The notes under the pieces are model-generated. The model searched no databases, was not told where the DNA came from, and was given only the letters and a program-made list of their open reading frames with translations. This document shows, in pieces, positions 21,791 to 34,437 of a DNA stretch of 64,000 bases. Each line of letters opens with the position of its first letter. Within the stretch, counting starts at the first letter, position 1. Source of the DNA: Hippopus hippopus (taxonomy: Eukaryota; Mollusca; Bivalvia; Cardiida; Cardiidae); NCBI GenBank assembly GCA_946811185.2, contig OX328112.1, forward strand, positions 32,581,562 to 32,645,561. Direction: 5' to 3'. The position numbers and the translations under genes were made by a program.

Positions 21791-23406
21791 TGTTACGGGT
21801 TGTTGCGGCAGGGGCAAAAGGGAGTCGATCTGTGCAGTGCTACATAAAGTTTTAATAAGTCCAATAAAATGGGTGTTCTATACAAAGTCGATCTATTTAA
21901 ATCTATCAATCTCTTGAATCTCTGAATGTCTTACTGTCTGAATCTCGTCCCCTAAAATTTCGTTCCCTAAAAGAAAGATAAAGCACCTTAAGATTCCAGC
22001 CTTTAAGTCTTACACGTAAAGCGCAATCTGACTTGTAAAACAATATGAAGTTGGAGACGGTGCAACCAAAGACAAATATTTCAATTACTGAAATATAAGT
22101 CATTTTAAGCACAGTCAGCAACTTAATACAAACATTGAACGAAACCGAAAACTGACAGTTTAGCTAAATACAGCAAAACATTGTAACAATTGAATAAAAT
22201 ATCGTAGTAAGGCTATTAACATAATCATCTATTGGCACAATAATTAAAAGCACGGTAAGTATCAAATAATAACATTTATCTGCTTTACACGAGAGTTTAA
22301 CGTCGATTTTACAGCTTAAGTCATTCCCAAGGCAACCAGTGCACCTATACATGTGTTTCCTGAGTTTCTCACTCGAACCTTGAAACAGCATTCTTTCAAA
22401 GCTACTGACTGCTTTTCTCACATGAATGAGAGATGAGAGACCCTCGCAAAGAAAAGTTTACCGTAATCAGGTATCGAACCTGTGACCTCAAGGTCACGAA
22501 TCAGATACGCTAACCACTGAGCTTACCGACTGGTCTCAGAAGATACGAACCATGCTAAGTAAGTTTAATTATCTATCAATGATAAAAAACAATACATACA
22601 AGTTCATTACCAATTCATCAAACTGATCGGACTAGGGTGAGCCAGGTCCGTACACAAACACATGCAGTCTTCTCTCTCGACCACTGAAATATTATTAGTG
22701 CAAACTAATCAATGGTTAGGAAAGAATTCATTAATCAAGACAGGAAGGAAAGTATCAGAGAAAAAAGGAAACAAAGGTAAGTAGATGCAAAGAAGGTTGA
22801 GCAGAGATGAACATTCTATTATACAATTGATGTATTCATGTCAAACGGATAAGCATCTATAAATAGCCCTTTCCTTGCTATGAAATTCCCGTCCTTGTCT
22901 TGCTTTGGCGTTACAAAATAAATTAAGAACAAGCAAACTCTACTTGTTTCAGCCTATACAGAAAAATGTGTTCGGAAAAGCAAAAATACACATCTTAACC
23001 GAGTACGCAAAATACAAACAAATCTTTAAAGAAACAAGTATTCAAAAATAGCAAAAGTATAAGTTTTAACTAGTAAGTAAAATAAAACTTACAATTTCTA
23101 CAATTCCTCGTCCTCAAGCACATTTACATACTAAATCTTCAGACCTGACTGAAGAACCAGATTTGAATGCTATACTTTTAAGTTAAACAGAGCTTTAGAT
23201 CACTTTGTCGCTCGTACGTGACATGACTGAAATTGTTTGTCAGGCGAAGGAAAGCAAGAAATGGTGAGTACTAATCACTAAGCGCACATGGAAATCAAAA
23301 GGAATGTGCTCACCTTCAACAATCAAAGTACTGAAAGTGCTGTTTTGAAAAATAGTTGTTACCAAATCAAAGTGCTGTAATTTCTGTGAAAACTGAGACT
23401 GTTACA
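21791..23406 (-). repeat. Solo LTR of element B (unit 3)
   Basis: 1616 bp, flanked by TTAT at 21787-21790 and 23407-23410. It differs from the unit 2 copy at only a few positions (for example 'aaaactgagac' against 'aaaagtgagac'). Confidence 0.85.
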
Positions 23407-24179
23407 TTATATTGGCATGAGTAGGCTGAGAACAACAAAAGGAAAGGGGTTGGTCACATTGCACGGTGTTATATAATTAGGATATACATGTAGCCTGTTT
23501 TCGGAGTATTCTAGAAACATAAAGAACATTCATTGGTTTTTCCATTGTGGTTAGTAAACAAGTTGTTTACTTATACATGTTGTCATCTTTCTAGAAAAGA
23601 CCAATCTAGAATTTTCCAAGCTGATATAAATAGGAGTGACTTACTTGGTGGATTTGGATTTTGAAGTTATACTTGTGACTTTGAGGATACAGAATAAGTG
23701 AAACGTGTTGGATTTAACTTGGGATATAGATCTGTAAGTTGGAATCATTTATTTTTTAAACAGGTTACTCATATCTATTTGCAAGTTAAAACTATCGTTA
23801 ATTTAGGTTTTAGGAATCAGAAATTTCATACTTTTTATAGTCTAAACATAATTCTTAATTTTGAGGGACTGATTCTATTTCTTGTTTTAAGATTAAATTT
23901 TGTCAAAATTTCATTCAAAATTAACTGTTATTGTACTCTTTTGTCTTTATTCATTAATAAATATTGTTAATTGTGAAAGGCTTTTTGCTGGTTTTCTTTC
24001 TAGTTACGCTTGTCTCGTAACAGAAATTGGGGGTCGTCCGGGATTGATCATCTAGTCATTTTGGATATACTTCGAAATTATTTTGAACTTGTTACAGTAT
24101 TAAAGTTTATTAGATAATAAAAATAATAATAAAAAAATAAAATTTGATTATTAGTCTACTGAACAAGCAAAAAGCAATC

Positions 24180-24683
24180 ATGTCTTTTGATCTTGAAAAA
24201 TTTATTGCTGAACCTTCTCAGGAGTTGTTAAATTTGGCAAAAAAGTCTGATTTATTAGATCTTGCTTCTCATTTTAAACTGACTGCCATTAAAGGTACTA
24301 TGTTAAAGCATGAAATTAAGAATTCTATTGTTCAGTTTTTAGTTGATGAAGAAATACTTGACTCGTCTGCTCTGTCTCTTATTCTTGTGTCTCAGACAGA
24401 CCTTAAAACTAATATTGAGTTAGAAAAATTAAAACTACAGAATGAAAAAGAAGAAAGGATGAAAGAAAATGAATTAAAATTAAAATCAGAGCAAGAAGAA
24501 AAAGAATTAAAAATAAAATTAGAGCAAGAAGAAAAAGAATTGAAAATAAAATTAGAGCAAGAAGAAAGAATGAAAGAAAAAGAATTAGAGTTAGAAAAAG
24601 AAAAAATATATGTTGAATTAGAAGAAAGAGAAAAGGATAGGCAATTTCAGATGAGAATAAAGAAAAACCATCTGTGCATGTGA
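24180..24683 (+). CDS. gag: Gag N-terminal part of element A (copy 3)
   Basis: Identical in predicted protein to the copy 2 part, with the likely start at ATG 24180. The capsid region follows in the -1 frame. Confidence 0.65.
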   Translation: MSFDLEKFIAEPSQELLNLAKKSDLLDLASHFKLTAIKGTMLKHEIKNSIVQFLVDEEILDSSALSLILVSQTDLKTNIELEKLKLQNEKEERMKENELKLKSEQEEKELKIKLEQEEKELKIKLEQEERMKEKELELEKEKIYVELEEREKDRQFQMRIKKNHLCM

Positions 24684-25411
24684 TTAATGACTTTGACATA
24701 ACAAAACACCTCAGACTTGTTCCGCCATTTCAAGAACGCGAAGTTGATAAATACTTTTCTCATTTTGAAAGATTTGCTGAAAATTTGAAATGGTCGAAAG
24801 AACACTGGACCTTACTCTTGCAAAGCGTTGTAACTGGAAAGGCTCGCGATATTTTTTCTCAACTAGGTAATGAACAGCTCTCTAATTATGATAATGTTAA
24901 GGAATTAATTCTAAAGGCTTATGAATTGGTACCTGAAGCATATAGACAAAAAATTAGGAATTGCAGAAAAGAAAATGGTCAAACCCATGTTGAATTTGCT
25001 AGAACTAAAGAACATTTATTTGATAGGTGGTGCCATTCAAAGAAAATAAATTCAGATCATGGAAAACTTAGACGATTATTGTTAGTTGAAGAATTCAAAA
25101 GGTGCATTAATTCAGATATAAAAACTTTCTTAGGCGAGAAAGAAGTTGAAACTTTAGAAGAAGCTGCTTGCTTAGCAGACAACTTTGCCTTGACACATAA
25201 GGTCTCTTTCATAAGTAAATCAAACCGTCGAAAACCTTTTTATTCATCTACTGGTCCTAAACCAAATTTTAATCAAAATAATGACAACTCCAATCGGAAT
25301 AGTCCCAAACCCAAGTCTCCTTATGAAGCCAAAGGTCAAAATCCCTTATATCGACCCACTTGTAATTATTGCAAAGAATTAGGTCATATTATTTCTTTTG
25401 TCCTGTTTTAA
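24674..25411 (+). pseudogene. gag: Gag capsid and partial zinc knuckle of element A (copy 3)
   Basis: A 245-codon open frame with the same protein sequence as copy 2, ending with the truncated zinc knuckle. Confidence 0.7.
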
Positions 25412-26142
25412 AAAGAAAACGGGAAAAACAAGAAAGTTTTAAGCCTACAGGCTTTACTTCATTAAAGTCTACACCTCAGTCATGTTTTAATGACCAAACT
25501 TGTGTCCAGACCAAAGTACCAGAGACTGACACTGTTATGGAGATTTATGAACCATTCTTATCAGATGGTTTTGTGTCACTAGAAAGTGATTTTGCCCAGT
25601 CTACCCCTATTAAAATTTTACGTGGTACCGGAGCTTCTCAATCTCTTATTTTAGCAGATGTCCTGCCTTTTTCTGAGAAGAATTCTTCTGGGACAAGTGT
25701 CCTTATTCAGGGTGTAGAATGTGGATTTGTTAATGTTCCGCTTCAAAACATTTATTTGTCTTCAGACTTAATTAATGGTCCAGTGACTGTTGGTATTAGA
25801 AAAAATTTACCTTTTAAAGGTGTTTATTTGTTATTAGGCAATGATTTAGCCGGAGATAAGGTAATTGTTAATCCACTTGTAACCGACACACTTTGCATGG
25901 ATCAATCACCCGATCCAATTAAGGAAGAAATTCCTGACCTTTACCCGTCATGTGCAGTAACTAGAGCTATGGTAAAGAAAGCCATTTTGACTGAAAATCA
26001 GTCTGATACTGACTTATCTGATTCTTTGTTGGTCATTTATTTAAAAATGAAATTAACAGATCTTTTTCACAAAACCTGTCTGAAAGTCAGACAAATTCCA
26101 AACATAATTCATCAGAATTGGATTACACATCTTCACCCTTAG
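25369..26142 (+). pseudogene. pol: Protease region of element A (copy 3), active-site Asp replaced
   Basis: Carries the same RGTGAS replacement (codon 25624-25626); the next codon differs silently from copies 1 and 2 (ACC for ACT). An in-frame TAG again separates it from the integrase remnant. Confidence 0.7.
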
Positions 26143-26145
26143 TTA

Positions 26146-26718
26146 ATGAAGGCCATGATACAAGGTGAAGACCAACACAATGATCCAGAAATAGCACCTT
26201 TATTTCAAAAAGCTGTTAGTGAAACTGATCTTTCACAGGAACCTGTCCGTTTTTATTTAAAAAATGGAATATTAATGAGAAAGTGGCGCCCTCCTGAAGT
26301 CTCTGTTGATGATGAGCGGGCTGTCAATCATCAAGTTGTCATTCCTAAATCTTATAGATCAGAAATATTAAGCTTAGCTCTTGAAACACCTATGTCAGGT
26401 CATTTAGGTATCAATAAAACCTATCACAAAATTCTTAATCATTTAGAGAAAACTCAGTGTAAAATGAAAGAAAGATATGACAAGATTACTAAAGAAAGAA
26501 ATTTTAAACCTGGAGATAAAGTTTTAGCTCTTCTACCAATTCCTGGTAGGCCTCTACAAGCAAGCAAGAGAAAAAGGTCAGTGACTTAAATTACGTGATA
26601 ACAACTCCTGACAGGCGAAAGCAAAAACAATTATGCCATATTAATATGTTAAAAGAATATGTTGTTAGGGATAATTCAAATATTTTACCAATAAATGTAG
26701 TCACCTCAGTCCCTCAAA
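26146..26718 (+). pseudogene. pol: Integrase remnant of element A (copy 3)
   Basis: As in copies 1 and 2 (zinc head joined to C-terminal region, core missing), with Arg in QEPVRFYLK where the others have Cys. Confidence 0.7.
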
Positions 26719-26759
26719 ATTAAAATCACATTAACCATGAAGACATAAATTGTGAAGAA

Positions 26760-27500
26760 ATGAACTTTGATAAGTCTAACCCTATTTGTTCAAAACTACA
26801 GAATTCTGACATTTTAAGAAATATAGATAAAAAACTTTCACATTTAGATTATAATAAAAAAGATGAATTAAAAAAGTTAATTTCTGAATATGAGCACCTG
26901 TTCCCTGATATTCCAACACGGACAAATACAATATACCATGATGTGGACATTGCAAATTCAAAACCAGTGAAACAACATCCATATCGAATGAACCCCAAGA
27001 AACTGGAGCATCTTAGAGAGGAAATCAAGTATCTATTGGACAATGACTTTATTGAACCTAGTCAAAGTGAATGGAGTTCTCCCTGTATTCTTGTACCAAA
27101 GTCAGATGGAACTTTTCGTATGTGCACTGACTATAGAAAAGTTAATACTGTGACCAAGACTGATTCACTTCCAGTGCCAAGAGTAGATGACTGCATTGAC
27201 AATATTGGTCATGCAAAATATGTAACCAAATTTGATCTTCTAAAAGGATTTTGGCAAATTCCTCTCACTGAAAGAGCTAAAGAGATCTCTGCATTTGTAA
27301 CTCCTTATGGACGTGATCAGCGCAAAGTTATGCCGTTTTTTGGGATGAAAAACTAACCGACAACATTTCAATGTCTTATCATTATGATAATACCTGGACT
27401 GGACGACTGTAGGGCCTACATCGATAACTCCATCATTCACAGCAATGATTGGGATGAACATCAGAAGACTATCAGAGAATTTTTTTTTTTCGACTGACTG
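26760..27500 (+). pseudogene. pol: Reverse transcriptase fragment of element A (copy 3)
   Basis: This copy lacks the extra T of copies 1 and 2, so the frame runs on to 27356 through FDLLKGFWQIPL and VTPYG. It also has the usual Pro in EWSSPCIL, so it is closer to the ancestral state here. It then joins VMPFFGMKN over a deletion. The polymerase motif reads YIDN (27417-27428), losing the second catalytic Asp. RNase H is missing. Confidence 0.75.
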
Positions 27501-28251
27501 ACCAAATTAACAATTATTCTTGTTAAAAGTGAATTTTGTCTTGAGTTTAACTTGTAACATTTGTCTTTATGTTTAATGTATTTTCATGTACATTTATGTG
27601 TAATGATATTTTCTATCTTCAGACAAAAGAAAGTTTTACTTCTTAAAACTTTCTTTTCCTTTAGGAGGGGAAGTGTTATATAATTAGGATATACATGTAA
27701 CCTGTTTTCAGAGTATTCTAGAAACATAAAGAACATTCATTGGTTTTTCCATTGTGGTTATTTTTAGTAACAGGTTGTTAGTAAACAAGTTGTTTACTTA
27801 TACATGTTGTCATCTTTCTAGAAAAGACTAATCTAGAATTTTCCAAGCTGATATGAATAGGAGTGACTTACTTGGTGGATTTGGATTTTGAAGTTATACT
27901 TGTGGCTTTGAGGATATAGAATTAGTGAAGTGTTGGATTTAACTTGGGATATAGATCTGTAAGTTGGAATAATTTATTTTTTAAACAGGTTGCTCATATC
28001 TATTTGCAAGTTAAAACTATCGTTAATTTAGGTTTTAGGAACAAGAAATTTCATACTTTTTGTAGTCTAAACATAATTCTTAATTTTGAGGGACTGATTC
28101 TATTTCTTGTTTTAAGATTAAAAATTGTCAAAATTTCATTCAAAATTAACTGTTATTGTTCTCTTTTGTCTTTATTCATTAATAAATATTGTTAATTGTG
28201 AAAGGCTTGTTGCTGGTTTTCTTTCTAGTTATGCTTGTCTTATAACAACGT

Positions 28252-30321
28252 TTGAATGCATATGGCTAGCGAGGGCTCAGGCTCGGAATATGTCGTGAGC
28301 CGACATGTGCCTCAACTGAACGCAACTACATAGTTGAACCCCTATATTGTCAGCGACACTTTTACGGAGACTACAATCTGAGGATGGTTTCTGTGACAAT
28401 GCACTCATATATGGCACTTACTTGCACAGGGAAACATGACTTTTACATTTGCAACACCAATATGGCTGTTTTTCCTGAAATTAGAAAACAGTAACAACAC
28501 ATTAAAATTTTCTTCAAATCAGAATGACAAAATTGATTAATGTCATTAGACAGATATGTGCAGAAATGGATTGGAATGGCAAACTTTACACAAATTCACT
28601 CTTAGAGCTTTTGAAAACATTGTGGAAAAAAGAGAAAATACTGATAACCAGAATTTTTGCCTCTTGCCACCATGTTTTCTATCCTTTTTAATGGACTGGA
28701 ATGTCAAACTTTACACAAACTCGCAGCTGGTTTTTGCCTGTGGATAAGTGCAATAATTGACCGTCGGCTGAAACCGGTTTCGTACTCTAGTCTATGTATC
28801 AATGTCGTCTGCGTTTTAGAGATTCAGCCATGTCATAACGGGCTCAAAGATCGTAATGTCTATTTTGCACATATTTCAGAGCCACAGCCTGGACAGGCAA
28901 ACTTATTGTGGGTAAACACTACTGCTGCAAAGAAAAGGGGTTAATTAATGAGGAATGAAACCGATTTCGAACTCTAGTTTATATATCAATGTCGTCTGCT
29001 TTTTAGAGATTCAGCCATGTGATTACTGGCCAAGGGCACAGAATGCCTGTTTGGTACAAATATTCAGAGCCACAACATGGCCAGGCAAAATTATTGTAGG
29101 TAAACACAAAGAAAAGGGGTTAATTAATGAGGAATAAAACCAATTTCAGACTCTAGTCTACATGTAACCATGTTGACTAGTTGTTTTCCCTTTAAAGAGA
29201 AATAACTATTGTAGAACTTTATCATTTGCTTTATGAGGTTATCTCCCTTAATTGTTATATACATAGCAATGTTGTCTGCGCTTTTGGGATTCAACTATGT
29301 CATTACGGGCCCAGGACACATAATGTCTCTTTGACACACAGATTCAGAGCCACAGCCTGGCTTGACTAATTTGTTCTGGGTAAACACTATCCTTACAAAG
29401 AAAAGAGGATAATTAATGAGAATGAAATTTTACACACAGTTTTAAGATATTTATCATAGCCTTACACTTAAAACTAAGTAAGAGCCAAGTATTTTAGAGA
29501 AAAGGGAGAGAAAAGAGTTAAAGAAAACAAGAGAGAGGGAATAAAAATGAAGGATTATAGGTTTGAACCCCTGAAGAACACCGTGACTAAAAATAATTTC
29601 ATACTGTCTACCAAGCCCACTGGGCCATGGGAGTAGTTGAGTTCAACAAGAAAAAATTAACTATTTATATATATCCCCCCTCTAAAACAATCGGGACGCC
29701 GTTATTTTCACGTGACCGTGAAAAATACAACGATTGTCATTGTTTGGAAAAATGGTTGATAAGGAAAGTTAATGTCTATTTTATAGGCTGATATGTAATC
29801 CTTAGTAGCCCGGCACATATTTATGATAGATACACGCCAAGAAATATCACAATTAAGCTCGACTTTGAATGAGACAAGATCAGACTGTGAACCTTTTGGC
29901 CCCGGGATTTTTCGCCCCTATTTTCAAACTGAATTTTCTTTGTTGTCCAGTTTAGCCCTCATGCTCCACATTGATACTTTGCATGTGTTGAGACCATCAA
30001 CGGGCGATGTAAACGTAATGGGGAATCACAGCATAGTTGGCTGTATAAACCAGCAAGACAACTTTTCAAGAAGCCAGTGGTACCTGTTGCATAAAAAGGA
30101 CAAACACACAAGTGCCCCTTTGTCTCCATTACATTTTTGAACCCTCAAAAACAAAATTCTGTTTAAGATCAATCTGAATCTTTATGATGGTAAATTGAAG
30201 ACATTTTGACAGACATACTGGGGTTAGACTGAGTAGAAAAGGATAGGGAGCAGTTCTGCTTTGTGCAGTCAGGGGAACTTTGGCTTTGGAATACCCTGAT
30301 AGTTTTGGAAGCTTTAATCAG
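28252..30321. other. Host segment of tandem unit 3, non-coding
   Basis: The homologue of 11145-13234, with more substitutions and a few short deletions. It ends at the junction with the uninterrupted fourth copy. No gene is supported. Confidence 0.6.
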
Positions 30322-31010
30322 TTATATTGGCAAGAGTAGGCTGAGAGAGGAACGACAAAAGGAAGAGGGGTGGTCACACTGCACGGTCAAATGCTTACGG
30401 CTAACCAGGGCTCAGGCTCGGAATATGTCGTGAGCTGACATGTGATTCGACTGAACGCAACTACATAGTTGAACCCCTATATTGTCCCACGGATTTTACG
30501 GAGACTAGAATCTGAAGATGGTTTTCGTGAAAATGAACTCATACATGGCACTTACTTGCACAGGAAAACATAACTTTTACATTTGCAACACCAATATGGC
30601 TGTTTTTCCTGAAATTGAAAATAGTAAACAAAAAACTAAAAAAAGCCAGAATGACAAAATTAATTAATGTTATTAGACAAATATGTGCAGAAATGGTTTG
30701 GAATGGCAAACTTTGCACAAACTCAAATTTAGAGCTTTTGAAAACATCGTGGAAAAAAGAGGAAATGCTGAAAATCAGATTTTTGTCCTTTTTTTACAAT
30801 GTTAGCTACCCTCCTTATGGACTGAAAAAGCAAACTTTACACAAACTCACATTTAGAGCTTTTGAAAACATTGTGGAAAAAAACAGAAAACGTGGTGACC
30901 AGATTTTTTTCCTTTTTCCACAATGTTTTCTACCCTTTCTAATGGACTGGGATGGCAAACTTTACACATACTCGCATTTGGTTTTTGTGTGCTGATAAAT
31001 GCAATAATCA
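30322..31010. repeat. Fourth, uninterrupted copy of the host repeat with both empty target sites
   Basis: Continuing from unit 3, the sequence runs 'cagTTATattggc' (30322-30325) and then 'tgcACGGtcaaatgc' (30383-30386) with no LTR B or element A between. It goes on to match the start of the host segment ('ggctcaggctcggaatatgtc', 'acatagttgaacccctatattgtc'). It is clearly more diverged than units 1-3 are from one another. Two degenerate MITE family 1 cores lie at about 30735-30800 and 30865-30945. Confidence 0.8.
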
Positions 31011-31225
31011 TATAAAACAAAAGGTAACGATATTAACGACGTATGTCTCAAATTTTTCTAATGGACATATTTTTTTAAACTTGCACATACAAAGCTCATA
31101 ATGTCTCTATCAGATTACAGAAATAAAAAAATGTGGGTCACCGTGCTCGTTTCTGAGAAATTTGCCTTTGACACGGGTATATACAGTTCCAAATTCAGCT
31201 TATATTGGAATTAACACACTTTTCA

Positions 31226-31454
31226 TTAACCCATTACCACACAATCCCTACTTTTGACGACCCTGAGAAAGAAGCCTTTGGAAAACATTGTGGGAAAAGG
31301 AGAAAATGCTGGTAACCAGCATTTTCTCCTTTTCCCACAATGTTTTCTACCCTTCACAAAACAAATTTCAAATTTTCAGTCACTTTTATTTTGTCGTCTG
31401 CAAATGCTTTCGAATTGGACAAACCTAAAATTTTGTCGTTTGGTAATGAGTTAA
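31226..31454. mobile_element. MITE family 1 copy with 34-bp-arm perfect hairpin
   Basis: It begins TTAACCCATTACCA and ends TGGTAATGAGTTAA. The core at about 31281-31349 is a near-perfect inverted repeat (arms 'aaaacattgtgggaaaagg...' and its complement meeting at 'ctggtaaccag'). Non-autonomous, no coding capacity. Confidence 0.75.
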
Positions 31455-32485
31455 TAGTCAGTTAAACGGGAAAATTACCAGAAGAATATACAAATATACA
31501 TCATTTTAACGAAAATTCATTTAGTTTTGCACAAAAGATATATAAAAACCTGGATCTGAGCAAGGTAAATGTACAAATATGCATATTATATATATATAGA
31601 CCAATTAAAAAGGGAGATAATTTGACCGAAAAAAGGGTTAATCTTTAATAAATACATACTTTCTAACAGACAGATTTTTTTTTTTTAAATTTCCACACTT
31701 ATAGTATTTATAATTCTTAACAATAAGAGAAAATAAAAAGGACACCTATCCGTGCTTATTTCGTCAGAAAACAGGGATGAGGGTCATCAAGGAAAAAAAT
31801 ATAAAAGCTTTGCAGACATAATGGGAAAAGGAGAAATTGCTCATTAGGAGCGATTTCTCCATTCCCACATTAATTTTCAAAGTTGAAACAGCAATACTTC
31901 CCCAGCTTTAAATTTCCTGCTTTTGTTTGCTTGTTTGGCGTGTAACATCGTGTCAACAGCATTTTAATTATTTTGTCAGTTCACAGATCCATTGTTTTCT
32001 TTTTTTCTCTCTCTCTTTACTAATACTACCAGAAGAAAGTGCTGCTCAGTGCACCAATAGTATTACCATATGTGCAGAAAATACATAGGTGCACTTTTGA
32101 TTCGCTATCCATGACACATGCGCAGTAGGATGCGCACAAACATTTGTGATAAACTTCTTAAAAATTCAATATTTAACGTCGATTACAGCCAGTTATATCA
32201 AATAACTTCTCTAATTTATCGATCATTGGGAATAATCGAACAATCAATAGATCAAGCAATACAAAATATTGAACAATGATCGATATAAAGGTATAAATCT
32301 TGATACCCGATCAGATCTGTGATTGTCAAACTGATTATTTCATTAGCCAATTCAATTGCTAATTGAATCTTTTGAAAAAATTGTGACAAGAGGAGAAATT
32401 GTGCGCGACAGCCACGTATTCTGCAGTTTGCAACCATGTGTCCACGTGAGCCATGCTCCATGAAATGATGTTCAATACATCTGCA

Positions 32486-32546
32486 AAAAGTTTCGATCCA
32501 GATCAGCCTGCGCAATCCGCGCAGGCTGAACTGGATCGAAACTTTC
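32486..32546. repeat. Hairpin, family 'gatccagatcagcctgcgc'
   Basis: Inverted repeat of about 26-base arms around 'aatccg'. A related, more diverged hairpin occurs at about 44348-44414 ('caacctgca..tgcgtaggttg'). Confidence 0.6.
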
Positions 32547-32974
32547 TGTCATTGATCAAGTTTCTTCATGTCAAAGGACCATTCTACCTCAGGATTTAGT
32601 AGGTTGTTAGACAAAATGGATTTTTTTATTGATCCATTATTATATGATGGCTTGCTTGGTATAATGCATTATTGAGAATCATTAAACCCCCCTTTTGCCA
32701 GAGCGTCACTCATATGTAAATTATGCATCATACCTTTATATTTCATAAATAAGTAATAATTTACCATTTGGTTTTTCAAAAGTCGTCTGCCGAAAAAATA
32801 TAAGAAAAGGTACATGTATATTGAGGAGTTAAATATCAATTTTTAAAGATACATCTTTACAGCCAGAGAGTAAACAAACGCTGTTAAATCTTTACAGTGT
32901 GTAGAATCTAGTTAACCGTGTAAACGTTCTTACGAACGAAGTCCGTAACAAAGAAACAAATGCATAGCTGAAAT

Positions 32975-33072
32975 ACAAACCGCATCTGGCGGGATTCGAA
33001 CCCACGGCGGACAAGATCCTCGTTTTTCGAGGTTTTAAAGACCAATACATAACCACTGAGCTAAAGCGATAT
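32975..33072 (-). repeat. tRNA-like SINE head or tRNA pseudogene
   Basis: The minus strand has 'tttagctcagtggtta' (A-box) and 'gggttcgaatccc' (B-box) separated by a long region with a hairpin 'cctcg..cgagg'. The acceptor ends do not pair, so a functional tRNA is unlikely. Confidence 0.45.
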
Positions 33073-33708
33073 CTCCCTAACGCAGTTGTTAGGTATTGTA
33101 TTTAAATCGGGACGAAGCCATGCATGAAGGAGTGGTCTCCCGTAACACACCCCCTCTTAAAGTCATCATTTATTGATGACTCAAAGCCTTATTAGGCAGT
33201 AAATCTATTAATTAGACAACAAATGTCCGTTTTTGGACAACAAATGGGATTAATGGCTCAGTGGCCAATCCCGGACGAGCATGAAGGAGTGGTCTCCCGT
33301 AACAGCGTGGATAAAAATCGATATAAGGTGTATGGAAAAAAGAATCGCAAGGGATTTGTCTTCGATTTAAACCGGAAACTGTGCTTGTAATGTCTAGGGA
33401 TAGCCTCCAGAGAATGAAATGCATTTTCTATCCGTCGTAATCTGTGAAACCTTGTATCCATCAGGGGCAACATTTGGCACGAAGATACAAGAATGATTAT
33501 AGTTTCATAAAAAAAAATAAATAAAATTGGTTAAAAAATTGGATGAAAGCGAGTAAAAATGTACCTTTATGTCTTTACCGGATAACAAAATTGTAGACTC
33601 TTCCATATTGAAAGCGTTTTCAGGTCTGACGACAAACTAATTGTGGCTCAAACGGTTATATTTATCATTAACTCTTTCCGTATCATAGACGACACCAGAA
33701 GCTTTTGT

Positions 33709-33772
33709 GGACAGTGCAGATCAAGATCAGACTGCACAGAACGTGCAGTCTGATCTCTGATCTGCACTGTCC
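33709..33772. repeat. MITE family 2 hairpin core
   Basis: GGACAGTGCAGATCAAGATC and AGACTGCAC pair with their complements across the centre 'agaac'. Same core as at 40975, 43032 and 63100. Confidence 0.7.
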
Positions 33773-33876
33773 ACTGCTACGTTCTAGTTTATGACCAAAC
33801 TATCTATTGATCTTGCAGAAGAAATGTATTTCTAGCCTTTGAGAAATTGCAATTTATTTATTCAGTAGTGAAAGAG

Positions 33877-34082
33877 TTAACTTTTTACCAACCGACGAAA
33901 TTTTAGACTCCTCCAAATTGAAAGCATTTGCAGACAATAAGATAATTATGGCTCAAGTAGTAGTATTTCTTTTTAATAGGTAGAAAACATTGTTGGAAAC
34001 GGAGAAAATGCTGGTTACCAATGTTTTTAAAAGGCCCACTTCGTTGGTCGTTAAAACACGGGATTACCCGAAAAAGGGTTAA
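33877..34082. mobile_element. MITE family 1 copy, reverse orientation, damaged hairpin
   Basis: It begins 'ttaactttttaccaaccgacg' and ends 'cccgaaaaagggttaa'. The hairpin's right arm is partly lost after 'ctggttacca'. Confidence 0.6.
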
Positions 34083-34437
34083 AGAGACACGCAACAAGAT
34101 TTTTATTTCGCAAGTTTGAAAAAAGAAATGAAAAGTATTATCTGTCTGTTCGAAGATGACTTCAAAACTATGATGAAGATAAAAAGAATCATGCAGAAAG
34201 CATAAGAAATGTCACTTTTTTTTTTGGTTTTCCTTTAGACTTTTTTTCCGCGTTAGTAACGGGGTAATGTTATTTTGTAAAAAGGGATAAAACGAAAAAC
34301 TTTCAACTACAGTCAGTACTACATTGCACTGATAGACTTTAGTTGGTAGACTTGCCAGATTGTGGTTCTGAATGCCACTGTTTCGAATCCAAGCAATGCA
34401 TTTTTATTCTATTTTATATATTTCTCTTCCATTTCGC

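Larger units (their letters stand above)
23467..28247 (+). mobile_element. Element A, copy 3 (unit 3)
   Basis: LTRs are at 23467-24022 (556 bp) and 27674-28247 (574 bp). The left target duplication is ACGG (23463-23466). The right one has become ACGT (28248-28251). The 3' LTR and host segment of this unit are the most diverged of the three. Confidence 0.85.
4673..30321. repeat. Tandem array of three ~8.55-kb units
   Basis: Unit 1 is 4673-13238, unit 2 is 13239-21790 and unit 3 is 21791 to about 30321. Each contains LTR B, about 60 bp of host DNA, element A and 2.1 kb of host DNA. Offsets between matching sequences are 8551-8552 bp (units 2 and 3) and about 8567 bp at the left ends of units 1 and 2. 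The units differ by scattered substitutions and a few short indels only. The array could be a recent segmental amplification. An assembly artefact cannot be excluded from sequence alone. Confidence 0.85.
31455..33876. other. Non-coding stretch with foldbacks and a tRNA-like block
   Basis: A degenerate family 1 core lies at 31826-31866. A separate hairpin lies at 32486-32546 ('aagtttcgatccagatcagcc' facing its complement across 'gcgcaatccgcgc'). A tRNA-like block on the minus strand at 32975-33072 has A-box- and B-box-like parts ('tagctcagtggtta', 'gggttcgaatccc') but poor end pairing. A 26-bp phrase 'catgaaggagtggtctcccg...' occurs twice (33124 and 33280), bracketing about 150 bp. No gene is supported. 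Confidence 0.5.

Noticed and set aside
31279..31350. CRISPR-like or microRNA hairpin
   Set aside because: The same hairpin is dispersed with MITE ends in many copies and has no regular spacing or spacers. A small-RNA role is not excluded but not supported.
32975..33072. Functional tRNA gene on the minus strand
   Set aside because: A- and B-boxes are present, but the acceptor ends do not pair and the variable region is too long.
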